The notes: a model not told the origin generated them from the letters alone. A stretch of DNA of 64,000 nt from Parafrigoribacterium_A soli (GCF_040227235.1 NZ_JBELNZ010000004.1:186001-250000); one strand, 5' to 3'; positions 41,419-50,255 are shown, counted from the stretch's first letter. Program-made: numbers and translations.

Positions 41419-42090
41419 GTGCGACTGTATCTCGCCTCGACCTCACCGGCCAGGCTCGCGACGCTGCGCGCGGCCGGCATCGAGCCTGTTGTCCTCCCCT
41501 CCGAGGTCGACGAGGATGCTGCGGTCGCCGCCGCCGGCCCGCTCACGACCGCGCAGATGGTGCAGTTGCTCGCGCGTCTGAAGGCAGAGGCCGTGACGGG
41601 TCGGTTGGTCGACGGGCAGCCCATCGATGGCTTCGTTCTCGGCGGGGACTCTGCGTTCGAGCTCGACGGCGTGACCTATGGCAAGCCGCACCTGCCGGAG
41701 GTCGCGAGGGAGCGCTGGCTGCTGCAGCGCGGCCGCACCGGCCATCTGCACAGCGGCCACTGGCTCATCGATCACCGAGGCGGCGTGCTTGGCGACGCAC
41801 GCGGCGCGGTCTCGAGCTCCGCCGTCACCTTCGCCGACAACATCTCCGACGAGGAGATCGACGCGTACGTCGCCACCGGCGAGCCACTCAAGGTCGCCGG
41901 CGCATTCACCATCGACAGCCTCGGTGCGCCGTTCATCTCCTCCATCGAGGGCGACGCTCACGCGATCGTCGGACTCTCGCTCGCTATGCTCAGGCAACTG
42001 CTGCTGGGGTTCGAGGTGAGCTGGCCGAGCCTCTGGAACCGCGGTGCGGCATCCGAGACGGACACCCGCACGGTCGAGGGCCACTTGTAG
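41419..42090 (+). CDS. maf: Maf-family nucleoside triphosphate pyrophosphatase
   Basis: A 223-residue house-cleaning pyrophosphatase acting on dTTP/UTP or modified nucleotides. It begins RLYLASTSPARLATLRAAGI (the SxSxxR motif), followed by PSEVDED, GGDSAFELDGVTYGKP and the YVATGEPLKVAGAFTIDSLG segment. The GTG at 41419 has the strong ribosome site AGGAGGT 4 nt upstream. accA3 follows 79 bp later, as in many actinobacteria. Confidence 0.93.
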   Translation: MRLYLASTSPARLATLRAAGIEPVVLPSEVDEDAAVAAAGPLTTAQMVQLLARLKAEAVTGRLVDGQPIDGFVLGGDSAFELDGVTYGKPHLPEVARERWLLQRGRTGHLHSGHWLIDHRGGVLGDARGAVSSSAVTFADNISDEEIDAYVATGEPLKVAGAFTIDSLGAPFISSIEGDAHAIVGLSLAMLRQLLLGFEVSWPSLWNRGAASETDTRTVEGHL

Positions 42091-42169
42091 GGCCTGCGAG
42101 AGATTCGCCCGTCTTTTTTGGAGGTCTGTGCCAAAGACCCGTGACCACCGACCAATAAGCTAAGGAATT

Positions 42170-43921
42170 ATGCCCAGTATCACGAAGGTCCTGATCGCCA
42201 ATCGCGGCGAAATCGCCGTACGAGTCATCCGGGCAGCGAAGGACAGCGGCATACCCTCCGTCGCGATCTATGCCGACCAGGACAGGGATGCGCGGCACGT
42301 CAAGCTCGCCGACGAGGCCTACGCGCTCGACGGCTCGACCAGCGCAGACACCTACCTCGTCATCGACAAGATCCTCTCCATCGCCAGGCGCTCCGGGGCG
42401 AATGCGATCCACCCGGGCTACGGGTTCCTCGCCGAGAACGCAGAATTCGCCCGCGCCGTCATCGACGCAGGCATCCTCTGGATCGGCCCATCGCCCGACG
42501 CGATCGAGAAGCTCGGCGACAAGGTTTCCGCACGACACATCGCCGAGAAGGTGGGCGCGCCGCTGGCACCCGGAACCCTGAATCCCGTCTCCGGCGCATC
42601 CGAGGTGCTCGACTTCGTCGACACCCACGGGCTTCCCGTCGCGATCAAGGCCGCGTTCGGCGGTGGCGGTCGCGGGCTCAAGGTGGCCCGCACCCGCGAG
42701 GAGATCCCCGAACTGTTCGACTCCGCGACGCGCGAGGCGGTCGCCGCCTTCGGTCGCGGTGAGTGTTTCGTGGAGAAGTACCTCGACGAGCCGCGGCACG
42801 TCGAGACGCAGTGCCTCGCGGATGCGCACGGCAACGTCGTCATCATCTCCACCCGCGACTGCTCGCTGCAGCGCCGACACCAGAAGCTCGTGGAGGAGGC
42901 TCCGGCGCCGTTCCTCACCGAAGAGCAGACCGCGCTCCTGTACTCCTCCTCGAAGGCGATCCTGCGCGAGGTCGGCTACGAGGGCGCGGGCACCTGCGAG
43001 TTCCTCGTCGCGAAGGACGGCACCATCTCGTTCCTCGAGGTGAACACGCGACTGCAGGTGGAACATCCGGTGTCCGAGGAGGTCACCGGCATCGACCTCG
43101 TGCGCGAGCAGTTCCGCATCGCCGAGGGCGGCATCCTCGACTACGACGACCCGGAGCCGACCGGGCACTCCTTCGAATTCCGTATCAACGGCGAAGACCC
43201 GGGCCTGAACTTCCTGCCTTCCCCCGGTCCGGTGCACGTGCTGCGGATGCCGGGCGGACCCGGCGTGCGCGTCGACAGTGGCGTCACGACCGGCGACGTC
43301 ATCAGCGGCGCGTTCGATTCGCTGCTCGCCAAGCTCATCGTCACCGGCTCTTCGCGCCAGGATGCCCTGGAACGAGCGCGCCGCGCCCTCGACGAATTCG
43401 AGGTGGCCGGCCTGCCCACAGTGCTGCCGTTCCACCGCAAGATCGTGCGCGACCCGGCGTTCACGAGCGAGCCCTTCTCGATCTACACGCGCTGGATCGA
43501 GACCGAGTTCGTGAACGACATCGAACCGTGGAGTGGCTCGCTCGAAGCTCCCGCTGCCGCGCCGGCCCGCCAGAGCGTGGTCGTCGAGGTCGACGGCAAG
43601 CGCATCGAGGTCTCGCTGCCCGCACGGCTCTCCGCCGGGCCTGCCGCCACCGCGTCGGTCGTCCCGCCGCGCCGCCGCGACGCCGGCACCGCGGTCAGCA
43701 CGGCGACCGGGGACTCGGTGAAGGCCCCCATGCAGGCGACCGTCGTGAAGCTCGCGGTTGCCGAGGGCGACACCGTGGTGAAGGGTGACCTGATCCTGGT
43801 GCTCGAGGCGATGAAGATGGAGCAGCCGATCACGGCACACAAGGACGGGACGATCACGGGCGTCAACGCCTCGGTCGGGGCGACCGTCTCATCCGGGCAC
43901 CTGCTGCTCAATATCGTCTAG
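42170..43921 (+). CDS. accA3: Acyl-CoA carboxylase alpha subunit (biotin carboxylase plus biotin carrier)
   Basis: A 583-residue protein. The biotin carboxylase half (about 1-450) contains KVLIANRGEIAVRVIRAAKD, HPGYGFLAENAEFARAV, the ATP-grasp glycine loop AAFGGGGRGLKVA, and FLEVNTRLQVEHPVSEEVTG. The carrier domain at the C-terminus has the biotinylation site EAMKMEQP around residue 548. It supplies carboxybiotin to AccD at 30 kb and needs BirA. The ATG has AAGGA upstream; TAAGCT 8 nt before the start is a possible -10 box. Confidence 0.95.
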   Translation: MPSITKVLIANRGEIAVRVIRAAKDSGIPSVAIYADQDRDARHVKLADEAYALDGSTSADTYLVIDKILSIARRSGANAIHPGYGFLAENAEFARAVIDAGILWIGPSPDAIEKLGDKVSARHIAEKVGAPLAPGTLNPVSGASEVLDFVDTHGLPVAIKAAFGGGGRGLKVARTREEIPELFDSATREAVAAFGRGECFVEKYLDEPRHVETQCLADAHGNVVIISTRDCSLQRRHQKLVEEAPAPFLTEEQTALLYSSSKAILREVGYEGAGTCEFLVAKDGTISFLEVNTRLQVEHPVSEEVTGIDLVREQFRIAEGGILDYDDPEPTGHSFEFRINGEDPGLNFLPSPGPVHVLRMPGGPGVRVDSGVTTGDVISGAFDSLLAKLIVTGSSRQDALERARRALDEFEVAGLPTVLPFHRKIVRDPAFTSEPFSIYTRWIETEFVNDIEPWSGSLEAPAAAPARQSVVVEVDGKRIEVSLPARLSAGPAATASVVPPRRRDAGTAVSTATGDSVKAPMQATVVKLAVAEGDTVVKGDLILVLEAMKMEQPITAHKDGTITGVNASVGATVSSGHLLLNIV

Positions 43922-43953
43922 CGCGCCGCGCCGCCCGCTCGAGGGCTGTCATG

Positions 43954-44008
43954 TGTCGCGAGGGCTGCTGCTGAACGACCGCCGTCGCGACAAACGGCCG
44001 CCCTCGCG
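43954..44008. terminator. Competing inverted repeats between convergent genes
   Basis: TGTCGCGA (43954-43961) pairs with TCGCGACA (43985-43992), while the overlapping CGCGAGGGC (43957-43965) pairs with GCCCTCGCG (44000-44008). It lies between the accA3 and lpdA stops and may be a bidirectional terminator or a dispersed palindromic repeat. There is no U-tract. Confidence 0.4.
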
Positions 44009-44021
44009 CGAATCTAGCGGG

Positions 44022-45458
44022 TCAGTGGACTATGTGCAGGGCGCGGGCGGCGGCGGTGATGCTGTCGGAGAGGGAGGGGTAGACCGTGAAGGCGCGGGCG
44101 ACCTCGTCGACCGTGAGGCGGTGCTCCACGGCGATCGCGATCGGCAGGATGAGCTCAGAGGCCCGAGGTGCGACGATCACGCCGCCGATGACGGTGCCTG
44201 AGCCCGTGCGCGCGAACAGCTTCACGAAGCCATCCTTGATGCCCATCATCTTGGCGCGCGGGTTGGAGGCGAGCGGCAGTTTGTAGATATCGCCCTGCGC
44301 GATGCCATCCTCGATCTGCTTCTGCGACCAGCCGACCGTGGCGATCTCGGGCTGCGTGAAGATGTTCGAGGTGACGTTGCGCAGCTCTGTCGGGTTCACC
44401 GCGTCGCCCATGGCATGGAACACGGCGGTGCGCCCCTGCATCGAGGCGACGGATGCCAGAGGCAGGAAGTCCGAGCAGTCGCCGGCCGCGTAGATCGACG
44501 GCATCGACGTGCGGGCGACCCGGTTCACGCGGATGTGGCCGGACTCTGTCAGCTGCACCCCCGCATCCTCGAGGCCGATGCCCGCGGTGTTCGGAATGGA
44601 CCCCACGGCCATGAGGCAGTGGCTGCCCTCGACCGTGCGACCGTCGCTGAGCGTGGCGATGACGCCATCGGCGGTGCGCTCGATCGACTCCGCCCTTGAC
44701 TTGGACAGAACGTTCATGCCGTTGCGCTTGAAGACGTCTTCGATCACCCTCGCGGCATCCGCGTCTTCACCGGGCAGCACCTGGTCGCGGCTGGAGATCA
44801 GCGTGACCTTCGAGCCGAGCGCGGTATACGCGGAGGCGAACTCGGCTCCTGTGACGCCCGATCCGACGACGATGAGGTGCTCGGGAATGGTGGCGAGCGT
44901 GTAGAGCTGGGTCCAGGTGAGGATGCGCTCACCGTCCGGCTTCGCAGTCTTGAGGATGCGCGGGCTCGCACCGACCGAGACCACGATGGTGTCAGCGTTG
45001 ATCTCGTCGAAGTCGGTGGCACTCTTGCCTCGACCGGTCGAGACAATGATTCTGGTGGGCCCATCGAGGCGGCCGTCGCCCTGCACGACCTTGACGCCCG
45101 ACTTGATCAGCTGCGATTTCATGTCTTCCGACTGCTGCCTGGCGAGCCGGAGCAGCCGCTGGTTCACTGCGGCGAGGTTCACGGTGACCTCCGGGCGCAC
45201 GGGCCGGCCGGACTCCCCGCGCGTAAAGAACTGCACCCCCAGGTCGGTCGCCTCGCCGATCGCGTTGGCGGCCTCGGCGGTGGCGATGAGGGTCTTCGAG
45301 GGCACGACATCCGTCAGCACGGCCGAACCGCCGACACCGAGCCGCTCGACGATGGTGACGTCGGCGCCGAGCTGGGCGCCGGCGAGCGCGGCCTCGTAAC
45401 CGCCCGGCCCCCCGCCGAGGACCGCGATGCGCTGTTTTCGCTCGAATTCATAAGCCAT
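44022..45458 (-). CDS. lpdA: NAD(P)H-quinone dehydrogenase, LpdA type (flavoprotein disulfide-reductase fold)
   Basis: A 478-residue FAD protein. It has FAD motif VLGGGPGGYEAALAGAQLGA, second nucleotide motif VVGSGVTGAEFASAYTALG and YAAGDCSDF. The redox-active Cys pair of lipoamide dehydrogenases is replaced: the region reads GGSAVLTDVVPSKTLIATAE, with no CxxxxC. This matches mycobacterial LpdA (Rv3303c), a quinone reductase rather than a disulfide reductase. The ATG at 45458 starts the family N-terminus; longer in-frame extensions upstream are arginine-rich and unlikely. It is divergent from the DUF2795 gene. Confidence 0.88.
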   Translation of the reverse strand: MAYEFERKQRIAVLGGGPGGYEAALAGAQLGADVTIVERLGVGGSAVLTDVVPSKTLIATAEAANAIGEATDLGVQFFTRGESGRPVRPEVTVNLAAVNQRLLRLARQQSEDMKSQLIKSGVKVVQGDGRLDGPTRIIVSTGRGKSATDFDEINADTIVVSVGASPRILKTAKPDGERILTWTQLYTLATIPEHLIVVGSGVTGAEFASAYTALGSKVTLISSRDQVLPGEDADAARVIEDVFKRNGMNVLSKSRAESIERTADGVIATLSDGRTVEGSHCLMAVGSIPNTAGIGLEDAGVQLTESGHIRVNRVARTSMPSIYAAGDCSDFLPLASVASMQGRTAVFHAMGDAVNPTELRNVTSNIFTQPEIATVGWSQKQIEDGIAQGDIYKLPLASNPRAKMMGIKDGFVKLFARTGSGTVIGGVIVAPRASELILPIAIAVEHRLTVDEVARAFTVYPSLSDSITAAARALHIVH

Positions 45459-45669
45459 GGGTCCATTCTCGCAGCGCGGCGCGCCCGCACGCACGACGGG
45501 GGCGCCGCGCACCGAGCCGACGCCGTTTCGAGTGGTCGTGAACGCACCTGGGCAGGCGAGGTATAGGTCAGAAAACCGGATGCCGCAAGGGGCTGACCGA
45601 CGCACAGGTCACGGTGTTAGCGTGGCGGCATCTGGCCCCCATAAGGGGGTACATCACACGGAAGGCGAG

Positions 45670-45864
45670 ATGATGAGCGACAGCCCAAACCCCATTCAGG
45701 TGCAGAAGTTCCTCGGCGGAATCGACTATCCGGCGAGCAAGGATGACATCGTCAGCGCGGCGAGAGACGCCGGTGCCGATGACGGAGTGCTCAGCGCCCT
45801 CGGCGCCATTCCCGACCGCGAGTACGACGGGCCGACGGCGGTCAGCGAGGCAGTGGCATCGTGA
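45670..45864 (+). CDS. DUF2795 family small protein
   Basis: A 64-residue protein with the complete DUF2795 pattern: NPIQVQKFLGGIDYPASKDD, then AARDAGADDGVLSALGAIPD and REYDGPTAVSEAV. The family is widespread in actinobacteria and has no assigned function. GGAAGG lies 4 nt before the ATG at 45670 (a second ATG follows at once). The next gene, an SDR, begins inside its stop codon (GTGA), so the two are coupled. Confidence 0.85.
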   Translation: MMSDSPNPIQVQKFLGGIDYPASKDDIVSAARDAGADDGVLSALGAIPDREYDGPTAVSEAVAS

Positions 45865-46757
45865 CGACGGACCAGTACACCTTCGACAACCCGGTGACGC
45901 GATACCCGTCGATCGACCCGCCCGAGCAGCACCAGGAGGAGCCGGGGCTCGAGCGCGACATGACCCCGACACCCGATCTCGGCGAGAACACGTACCGCGG
46001 CAGCGGTCGGCTCGAGGGCCGCAAGGCTCTCGTGACGGGTGCGGATTCCGGGATCGGCGCGGCGGTCGCGATCGCCTTCGCTCGCGAGGGCGCAGATGTC
46101 GCACTCTCCTACCTGCCCTCTGAGGAGCCGGATGCGCAGCGCATCGTCGGCCTGATCGAGGATGCGGGGCGCAAGGCCGTCGCGCTCCCCGGCGACCTGA
46201 GCGACCCGGCATACTGTCGCGAGCTCGCACAGGGCGCGGTGGACGGGCTCGGCGGCCTCGACATCCTCGTCAACAACGCCGGTCGCCAGATCTACTGCGA
46301 GAAGCTCGAAGACCTCAGCGACGAGCAGTTCGAAGCCACGCTCAAGACGAACGTCTTCGGGATGTTTTGGCTCACGAAGGCCGCGCTGCCGCACCTCCCC
46401 GCGGGCTCCTCGATCATCAACACCACGTCGATTCAGGCCTACAAACCGTCGGCGGGTCTCATCGACTACGCCACGACGAAGGGCGCGATCAACACCTTCA
46501 CCAAGGGACTGGCGCAGCAGCTCGCGCCGCGCGGCATCCGCGTGAACGCCGTCGCACCCGGGCCGGTGTGGACGGTGCTGCAGGTCTCCGAGGGGCAACC
46601 GACGGAGGCCCTGCCCGAATTCGGGAAGTCGACGCCGCTCGCGAGGCCCGGGCAGCCGGCCGAGCTCGCCCCGGCATACGTGTTCCTCGCCTCCCCCGAG
46701 TCGAGTTACGTGCTCGGCGAGACGCTCAATGTGAACGGTGGAACACCGAGCCCGTAG
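45861..46757 (+). CDS. Short-chain dehydrogenase/reductase, general-stress type
   Basis: A 298-residue NAD(P)-dependent oxidoreductase similar to Bacillus YdaD/GsiB-associated and E. coli YghA proteins. An N-terminal extension of about 45 residues (PEQHQEEPGLERDMTPTPD) is typical of that subgroup. The cofactor motif is VTGADSGIGAAVAIAFAREG; NNAG follows, then the catalytic Ser in NTTSIQAY and Tyr-x3-Lys in YATTKGA. The substrate is unknown. The GTG at 45861 overlaps the DUF2795 stop. The 50-residue acidic protein follows 29 bp later. Confidence 0.9.
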   Translation: MTTDQYTFDNPVTRYPSIDPPEQHQEEPGLERDMTPTPDLGENTYRGSGRLEGRKALVTGADSGIGAAVAIAFAREGADVALSYLPSEEPDAQRIVGLIEDAGRKAVALPGDLSDPAYCRELAQGAVDGLGGLDILVNNAGRQIYCEKLEDLSDEQFEATLKTNVFGMFWLTKAALPHLPAGSSIINTTSIQAYKPSAGLIDYATTKGAINTFTKGLAQQLAPRGIRVNAVAPGPVWTVLQVSEGQPTEALPEFGKSTPLARPGQPAELAPAYVFLASPESSYVLGETLNVNGGTPSP

Positions 46758-46786
46758 CGGCCGGCGACTAAGGAGAGGAGAAGCTG

Positions 46787-46939
46787 ATGGATGACGACAA
46801 GCGCTCGATGGAGCAGGAGAAGGACCGTGCGCGGCAGGAGGCCGCCGATGTGACCTCGCACGATCGGCCGTCTCACGACGACCCGGAGACGGAGGAGGAC
46901 ACGGCCTCCGGCGGCGCACCGGAGCAGCCGGACAAGTAG
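46787..46939 (+). CDS. Small acidic hydrophilic protein, hypothetical
   Basis: A 50-residue ORF with an excellent ribosome site (AAGGAGAGGAG, 4-5 nt before the ATG). It starts MDDDKRSMEQEKDRARQEAA and is almost wholly charged, with a Glu/Asp-rich second half, so it is probably disordered. It lies directly behind the SDR gene in the same direction and ends 64 bp before the purine nucleoside phosphorylase. It resembles small stress-operon proteins in composition only; no family is recognised. Confidence 0.6.
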   Translation: MDDDKRSMEQEKDRARQEAADVTSHDRPSHDDPETEEDTASGGAPEQPDK

Positions 46940-46991
46940 GGCGCGCGGCCCGGACAAGGGGCACGGTCTGGGCTGCGGCCTCCCCGGCCAA

Positions 46992-47003
46992 TAGAGTGGT
47001 CTG
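46992..47003 (+). promoter_or_regulatory. Leaderless -10 box of the purine nucleoside phosphorylase gene
   Basis: TAGAGT (46992-46997) followed by 6 nt and the ATG at 47004; no ribosome site is present upstream of the ATG. Confidence 0.5.
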
Positions 47004-47837
47004 ATGCCCACAAACGCACTCAATCCGCTCGACGATCTCTCGGTGGACCCCTTCCAGATCGCTCGGGATGCGGCGGCGCAGATCGCCGAGAAGACCGGCG
47101 TCGAACGCCACGACATCGCCCTCACTCTGGGCAGCGGCTGGGCGAAGGCCGCCGACCTGATCGGCGAGACCATCGCGACGATCCCGGCGACCGAGATCTC
47201 CGGCTTCAGCAAGCCCGCCCTTGAGGGGCACGTCGGATCGCTGCGTTCCATCCTGCTGCCGAGCGGCAAGCGCGCGCTCGTGATCGGTGCACGCACGCAC
47301 TACTACGAGAACCACGGCGTGCGACGCGTCGTGCACTCGGTGCGAACGGCGGCCGCCACGGGCGCGACGACCATGATCCTCACCAACGGGGCCGGGGGCA
47401 TCCGCGAGAGCTGGAAACCCGGCACGCCCGTGCTGATCAGCGACCACATCAACCTCACCGGCGATTCGCCACTCGAGGGCGCCACCTTCATCGACCTCAC
47501 CGATCTCTACAGCGCGAGACTCCGCGCGATCGCGCGGAGCATCGAACCGGGCCTCGACGAGGGCGTGTACGTGCAGAACCGCGGTCCGCACTACGAGACT
47601 CCGGCAGAGGTGCAGATGGCGAAGACGATCGGGGGGCACATCGTCGGGATGTCGACCGCGCTCGAGGCGATCGCGGCGCGGCAGGCGGGCATGGAGATCC
47701 TGGGGCTGTCGCTCATCACGAACCTCGCGGCGGGCATCCAAAAGACGCCCCTCAGCCACGCCGAGGTCATTGACGCGGGCAAGGCCGCCGAGCCCGTCAT
47801 CAGCGCCCTTCTCGCTCGAATCGTGGCCGTGCTGTGA
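47004..47837 (+). CDS. punA: Purine-nucleoside phosphorylase (trimeric class)
   Basis: A 277-residue enzyme that splits inosine and guanosine with phosphate. It has LTLGSGWAKAADL (phosphate site), the segment ARTHYYENHGV, MILTNGAGGI, GDSPLEGA, VYVQNRGPHYETPAEV, GMSTALEAIAAR and the base-recognising Asn in LSLITNLAAG, all as in the low-molecular-mass class. The gene overlaps the following mutase by 4 nt (GTGA), so ribose-1-phosphate production and its conversion are coupled. Confidence 0.93.
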   Translation: MPTNALNPLDDLSVDPFQIARDAAAQIAEKTGVERHDIALTLGSGWAKAADLIGETIATIPATEISGFSKPALEGHVGSLRSILLPSGKRALVIGARTHYYENHGVRRVVHSVRTAAATGATTMILTNGAGGIRESWKPGTPVLISDHINLTGDSPLEGATFIDLTDLYSARLRAIARSIEPGLDEGVYVQNRGPHYETPAEVQMAKTIGGHIVGMSTALEAIAARQAGMEILGLSLITNLAAGIQKTPLSHAEVIDAGKAAEPVISALLARIVAVL

Positions 47838-49525
47838 GCGACGCTGTGACCGACGGCGTGATCCAGCAGGCGGAGGCCTGGCTCGCGCAAGACCCCGACG
47901 CGGAGACCCGCGCCGAATTGCAGTCCCTGATCGAGGGCGCGACGGCGGGTGATGACGCCGCCACCGCGAGCCTCCACGAGCGCTTCGACGACCGCCTGGA
48001 GTTCGGCACCGCTGGCCTCCGAGGCCGAATCGAGGCCGGCCCCAACCGCATGAACCGCGTGCTCGTCTCGCAGGCCGCCGCGGGTCTCGCCGCCTACCTG
48101 CTCGAGAAGGCCGGCGACGAACAGCCCTCGATCGTCATCGGATACGACGGTCGCAAGAATTCGCGTGTCTTCGCCGAGGACACGGCCGAGCTGATGGCGG
48201 GCGCGGGCGTGCGCGCCATCCTGCTGCCACGCCTGCTGCCAACGCCGATACTCGCTTTCGCCGTGCGCCACCTCGACACGACCGCCGGCGTCATGGTGAC
48301 CGCGAGCCACAATCCACCGCAGGACAACGGATACAAGGTCTACCTCGGCGAGGCCGACGAGGGGTCTCAGATCGTGCCGCCGGCGGACGCGGAGATCGCG
48401 GCGCACATCCTCCGGGTCGCCGCCGAGCGAAACGTGTTGCAATTGCCGAAGGGCGAGTACGAGATCGCGGATGAGGAAGTCGTCGACGAGTACGTGCGCT
48501 ACACGGCCGCGCTCGCGACATCCGGTGCCGGCGGATTGCGCTTCGTCTACACGGCGATGCACGGCGTCGGCTGGGAGACGGCCCAACGAGTGTTCGAGGC
48601 CGCGGGCTTCGGCAAGGCGCTGGTGGTCAGGGAACAAATAGAACCGGATGCGACGTTCCCCACGGTCGCATTCCCCAACCCCGAGGAGCCCGGCGCCATG
48701 GACCTCGCCTTCGCCCGCGCCGCGGAGACGGGTGCGGAGTTCGTGATCGCCAATGACCCGGATGCGGACCGGCTCGCCGTCGCCATTCCCGATGGCCCGG
48801 CGCACGCGGTGGCCAGCTGGCGACGTCTCAGCGGCAACGAGGTCGGCTACCTGCTCGGCTGGCGCATCGCGGCGCGGCTCGCTCGCTCCGGTCGTGAGGG
48901 AACGCTTGCGGCGTCGATCGTCAGCTCACCCGCACTGAAGCGCGTCGCCGAGCACTACCGCCTCGACTATGTCGATACGCTCACCGGCTTCAAGTGGGTG
49001 TCGCGCGCGCCACGTCTCGCCTTCGGTTTCGAGGAGGCGCTCGGCTACCTCGTCGACCCGGAGAAGGTCAGGGACAAGGATGGCATCTCTGCCGCCGTGG
49101 AATTCCTGGCGCTCATGACCGAGCTGAAGGCCGCGGGCAAGACCCTCCTCGACCACGAGATCGAGTTCGCGGAGAAGTTCGGTGCGTATGCGTCGTCGCA
49201 GATTTCGATCCGGGTGGAGAACCTGAGCCAGATCTCCAGCACGATGAACCGGCTGCGGCAGAACCTTCCCGCCGCGATCGGAACCGTGCGGGTCGACCAC
49301 ATCGACGACTTCATCGACGGCTTCGAGAGATTCCCCGCCGGCGACATCCTGCGCATCTGGCTCATCGACGGTTCCCGCGTGATCCTGCGGCCGAGCGGCA
49401 CCGAGCCGAAGCTCAAGGTGTACATCGACGCGTCGAGCGAGGTCGGCACCGGGCACGAGCGCCGGGCCGCCGCGGAGCGAACCGTGGCCGAACTCGACGC
49501 CGCGATGCGCGAACTGCTGGCGTAA
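47834..49525 (+). CDS. Phosphohexomutase/phosphopentomutase-type alpha-D-phosphosugar mutase
   Basis: A 563-residue mutase. The phosphoserine loop is MVTASHNPPQDNGYKVYL, the metal loop ANDPDADRLAVA, and the C-terminal phosphate-binding loop RPSGTEPKLKVY. Length and domain order fit the PgcA/Pgm2 group, which acts on glucose-1-phosphate or ribose-1-phosphate. Direct coupling to the purine nucleoside phosphorylase favours a phosphopentomutase role that feeds ribose into central metabolism; this is inferred. It starts with GTG at 47834. Confidence 0.92.
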   Translation: MSDAVTDGVIQQAEAWLAQDPDAETRAELQSLIEGATAGDDAATASLHERFDDRLEFGTAGLRGRIEAGPNRMNRVLVSQAAAGLAAYLLEKAGDEQPSIVIGYDGRKNSRVFAEDTAELMAGAGVRAILLPRLLPTPILAFAVRHLDTTAGVMVTASHNPPQDNGYKVYLGEADEGSQIVPPADAEIAAHILRVAAERNVLQLPKGEYEIADEEVVDEYVRYTAALATSGAGGLRFVYTAMHGVGWETAQRVFEAAGFGKALVVREQIEPDATFPTVAFPNPEEPGAMDLAFARAAETGAEFVIANDPDADRLAVAIPDGPAHAVASWRRLSGNEVGYLLGWRIAARLARSGREGTLAASIVSSPALKRVAEHYRLDYVDTLTGFKWVSRAPRLAFGFEEALGYLVDPEKVRDKDGISAAVEFLALMTELKAAGKTLLDHEIEFAEKFGAYASSQISIRVENLSQISSTMNRLRQNLPAAIGTVRVDHIDDFIDGFERFPAGDILRIWLIDGSRVILRPSGTEPKLKVYIDASSEVGTGHERRAAAERTVAELDAAMRELLA

Positions 49526-49537
49526 CGCCGCCGCGGA

Positions 49538-49810
49538 CTAGCCCAGCGCCTCCTCCAGGCGGCGGCTGAGCTCGGCGGTGTCGAAGAAGTTCTCCACCAC
49601 GATCACCTCGGCGAAGGTCTTGCCGATGGCATCTACGAACTCGGCTGAGGTGAGGATCACCTGCGCATCCGCCGCGACAGACGACACGGACGACACGTCG
49701 GCTGCCACCACGTCCGCCTCGATGCCGAGCCGCGCGAGCACGCGCTCGGCGTTGACCTTGAGGATTCCCGAGCTGCCGATGCCGGCGCCACAGATGGTCA
49801 CGATCTTCAC
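49538..49810 (-). CDS. PTS sugar transporter subunit IIB (ascorbate/galactitol type)
   Basis: A 90-residue phosphocarrier. The N-terminus KIVTICGAGIGSSGILKVN contains the phosphorylated Cys (residue 7 or 8) followed by the GIGSS loop, as in UlaB/SgaB proteins. The GTG start overlaps the IIA stop by 4 nt. No membrane IIC gene is adjacent: the next gene is a convergent mutase 12 bp away. Confidence 0.88.
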   Translation of the reverse strand: MKIVTICGAGIGSSGILKVNAERVLARLGIEADVVAADVSSVSSVAADAQVILTSAEFVDAIGKTFAEVIVVENFFDTAELSRRLEEALG

Positions 49811-50253
49811 GCGGTCACTCCCAAGATGCGCTGGACTTCGGCGGCGCTCGTCGCGGCCGCGAGCGCCGGAATGGCACTCGAATCGTTGAAGACGTTGGCA
49901 AGTTCCGCCACGGAGGCGAGGTGCGCATCCGCGTGCGTGATCGCAAGCCCGAGCACGACGCTCACGGGGTCATTGTGCGGATGCCCGAAGGCGACCGGAG
50001 TGGACAGGGTCACGACCGCGAGGCCGTCGGCCAGCACCTCGGGACCGGGCCGAGCGTGCGCCAGAGCGAGCCCGGGCGCGATCACGACGTATGGTCCGTG
50101 CTCCTCGATCATCCGGATCATCTCGTCCGCGTAGGCCGGCTCGGCCGCACCGGATGCCGCGAGCGCGTCTCCCGCGAGTCGCACCGCCGCGCGCCAGTCG
50201 GCAGCCTCTGCACCGAGCACTATCGACGATGCCGGGAGCGGCGGAAGCGGCAT
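49807..50253 (-). CDS. PTS sugar transporter subunit IIA (mannitol/fructose-like fold)
   Basis: A 148-residue phosphocarrier of the PTS_EIIA_2 family. The phosphorylated His is in VVIAPGLALAHARPG; the fold also shows ADEMIRMIEEHGPYVV and FGHPHNDPVSVVLGL. It receives phosphate from HPr and passes it to IIB. The ATG at 50253 is 2 nt after the add stop, so this pair is in the adenosine deaminase operon, which is an unusual association. Confidence 0.9.
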   Translation of the reverse strand: MPLPPLPASSIVLGAEAADWRAAVRLAGDALAASGAAEPAYADEMIRMIEEHGPYVVIAPGLALAHARPGPEVLADGLAVVTLSTPVAFGHPHNDPVSVVLGLAITHADAHLASVAELANVFNDSSAIPALAAATSAAEVQRILGVTA

Positions 50254-50255
50254 CC

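Noticed and set aside
41990..43840. A 616-codon open frame on the minus strand opposite accA3
   Set aside because: Antisense shadow of a biotin carboxylase gene with all expected motifs on the plus strand.
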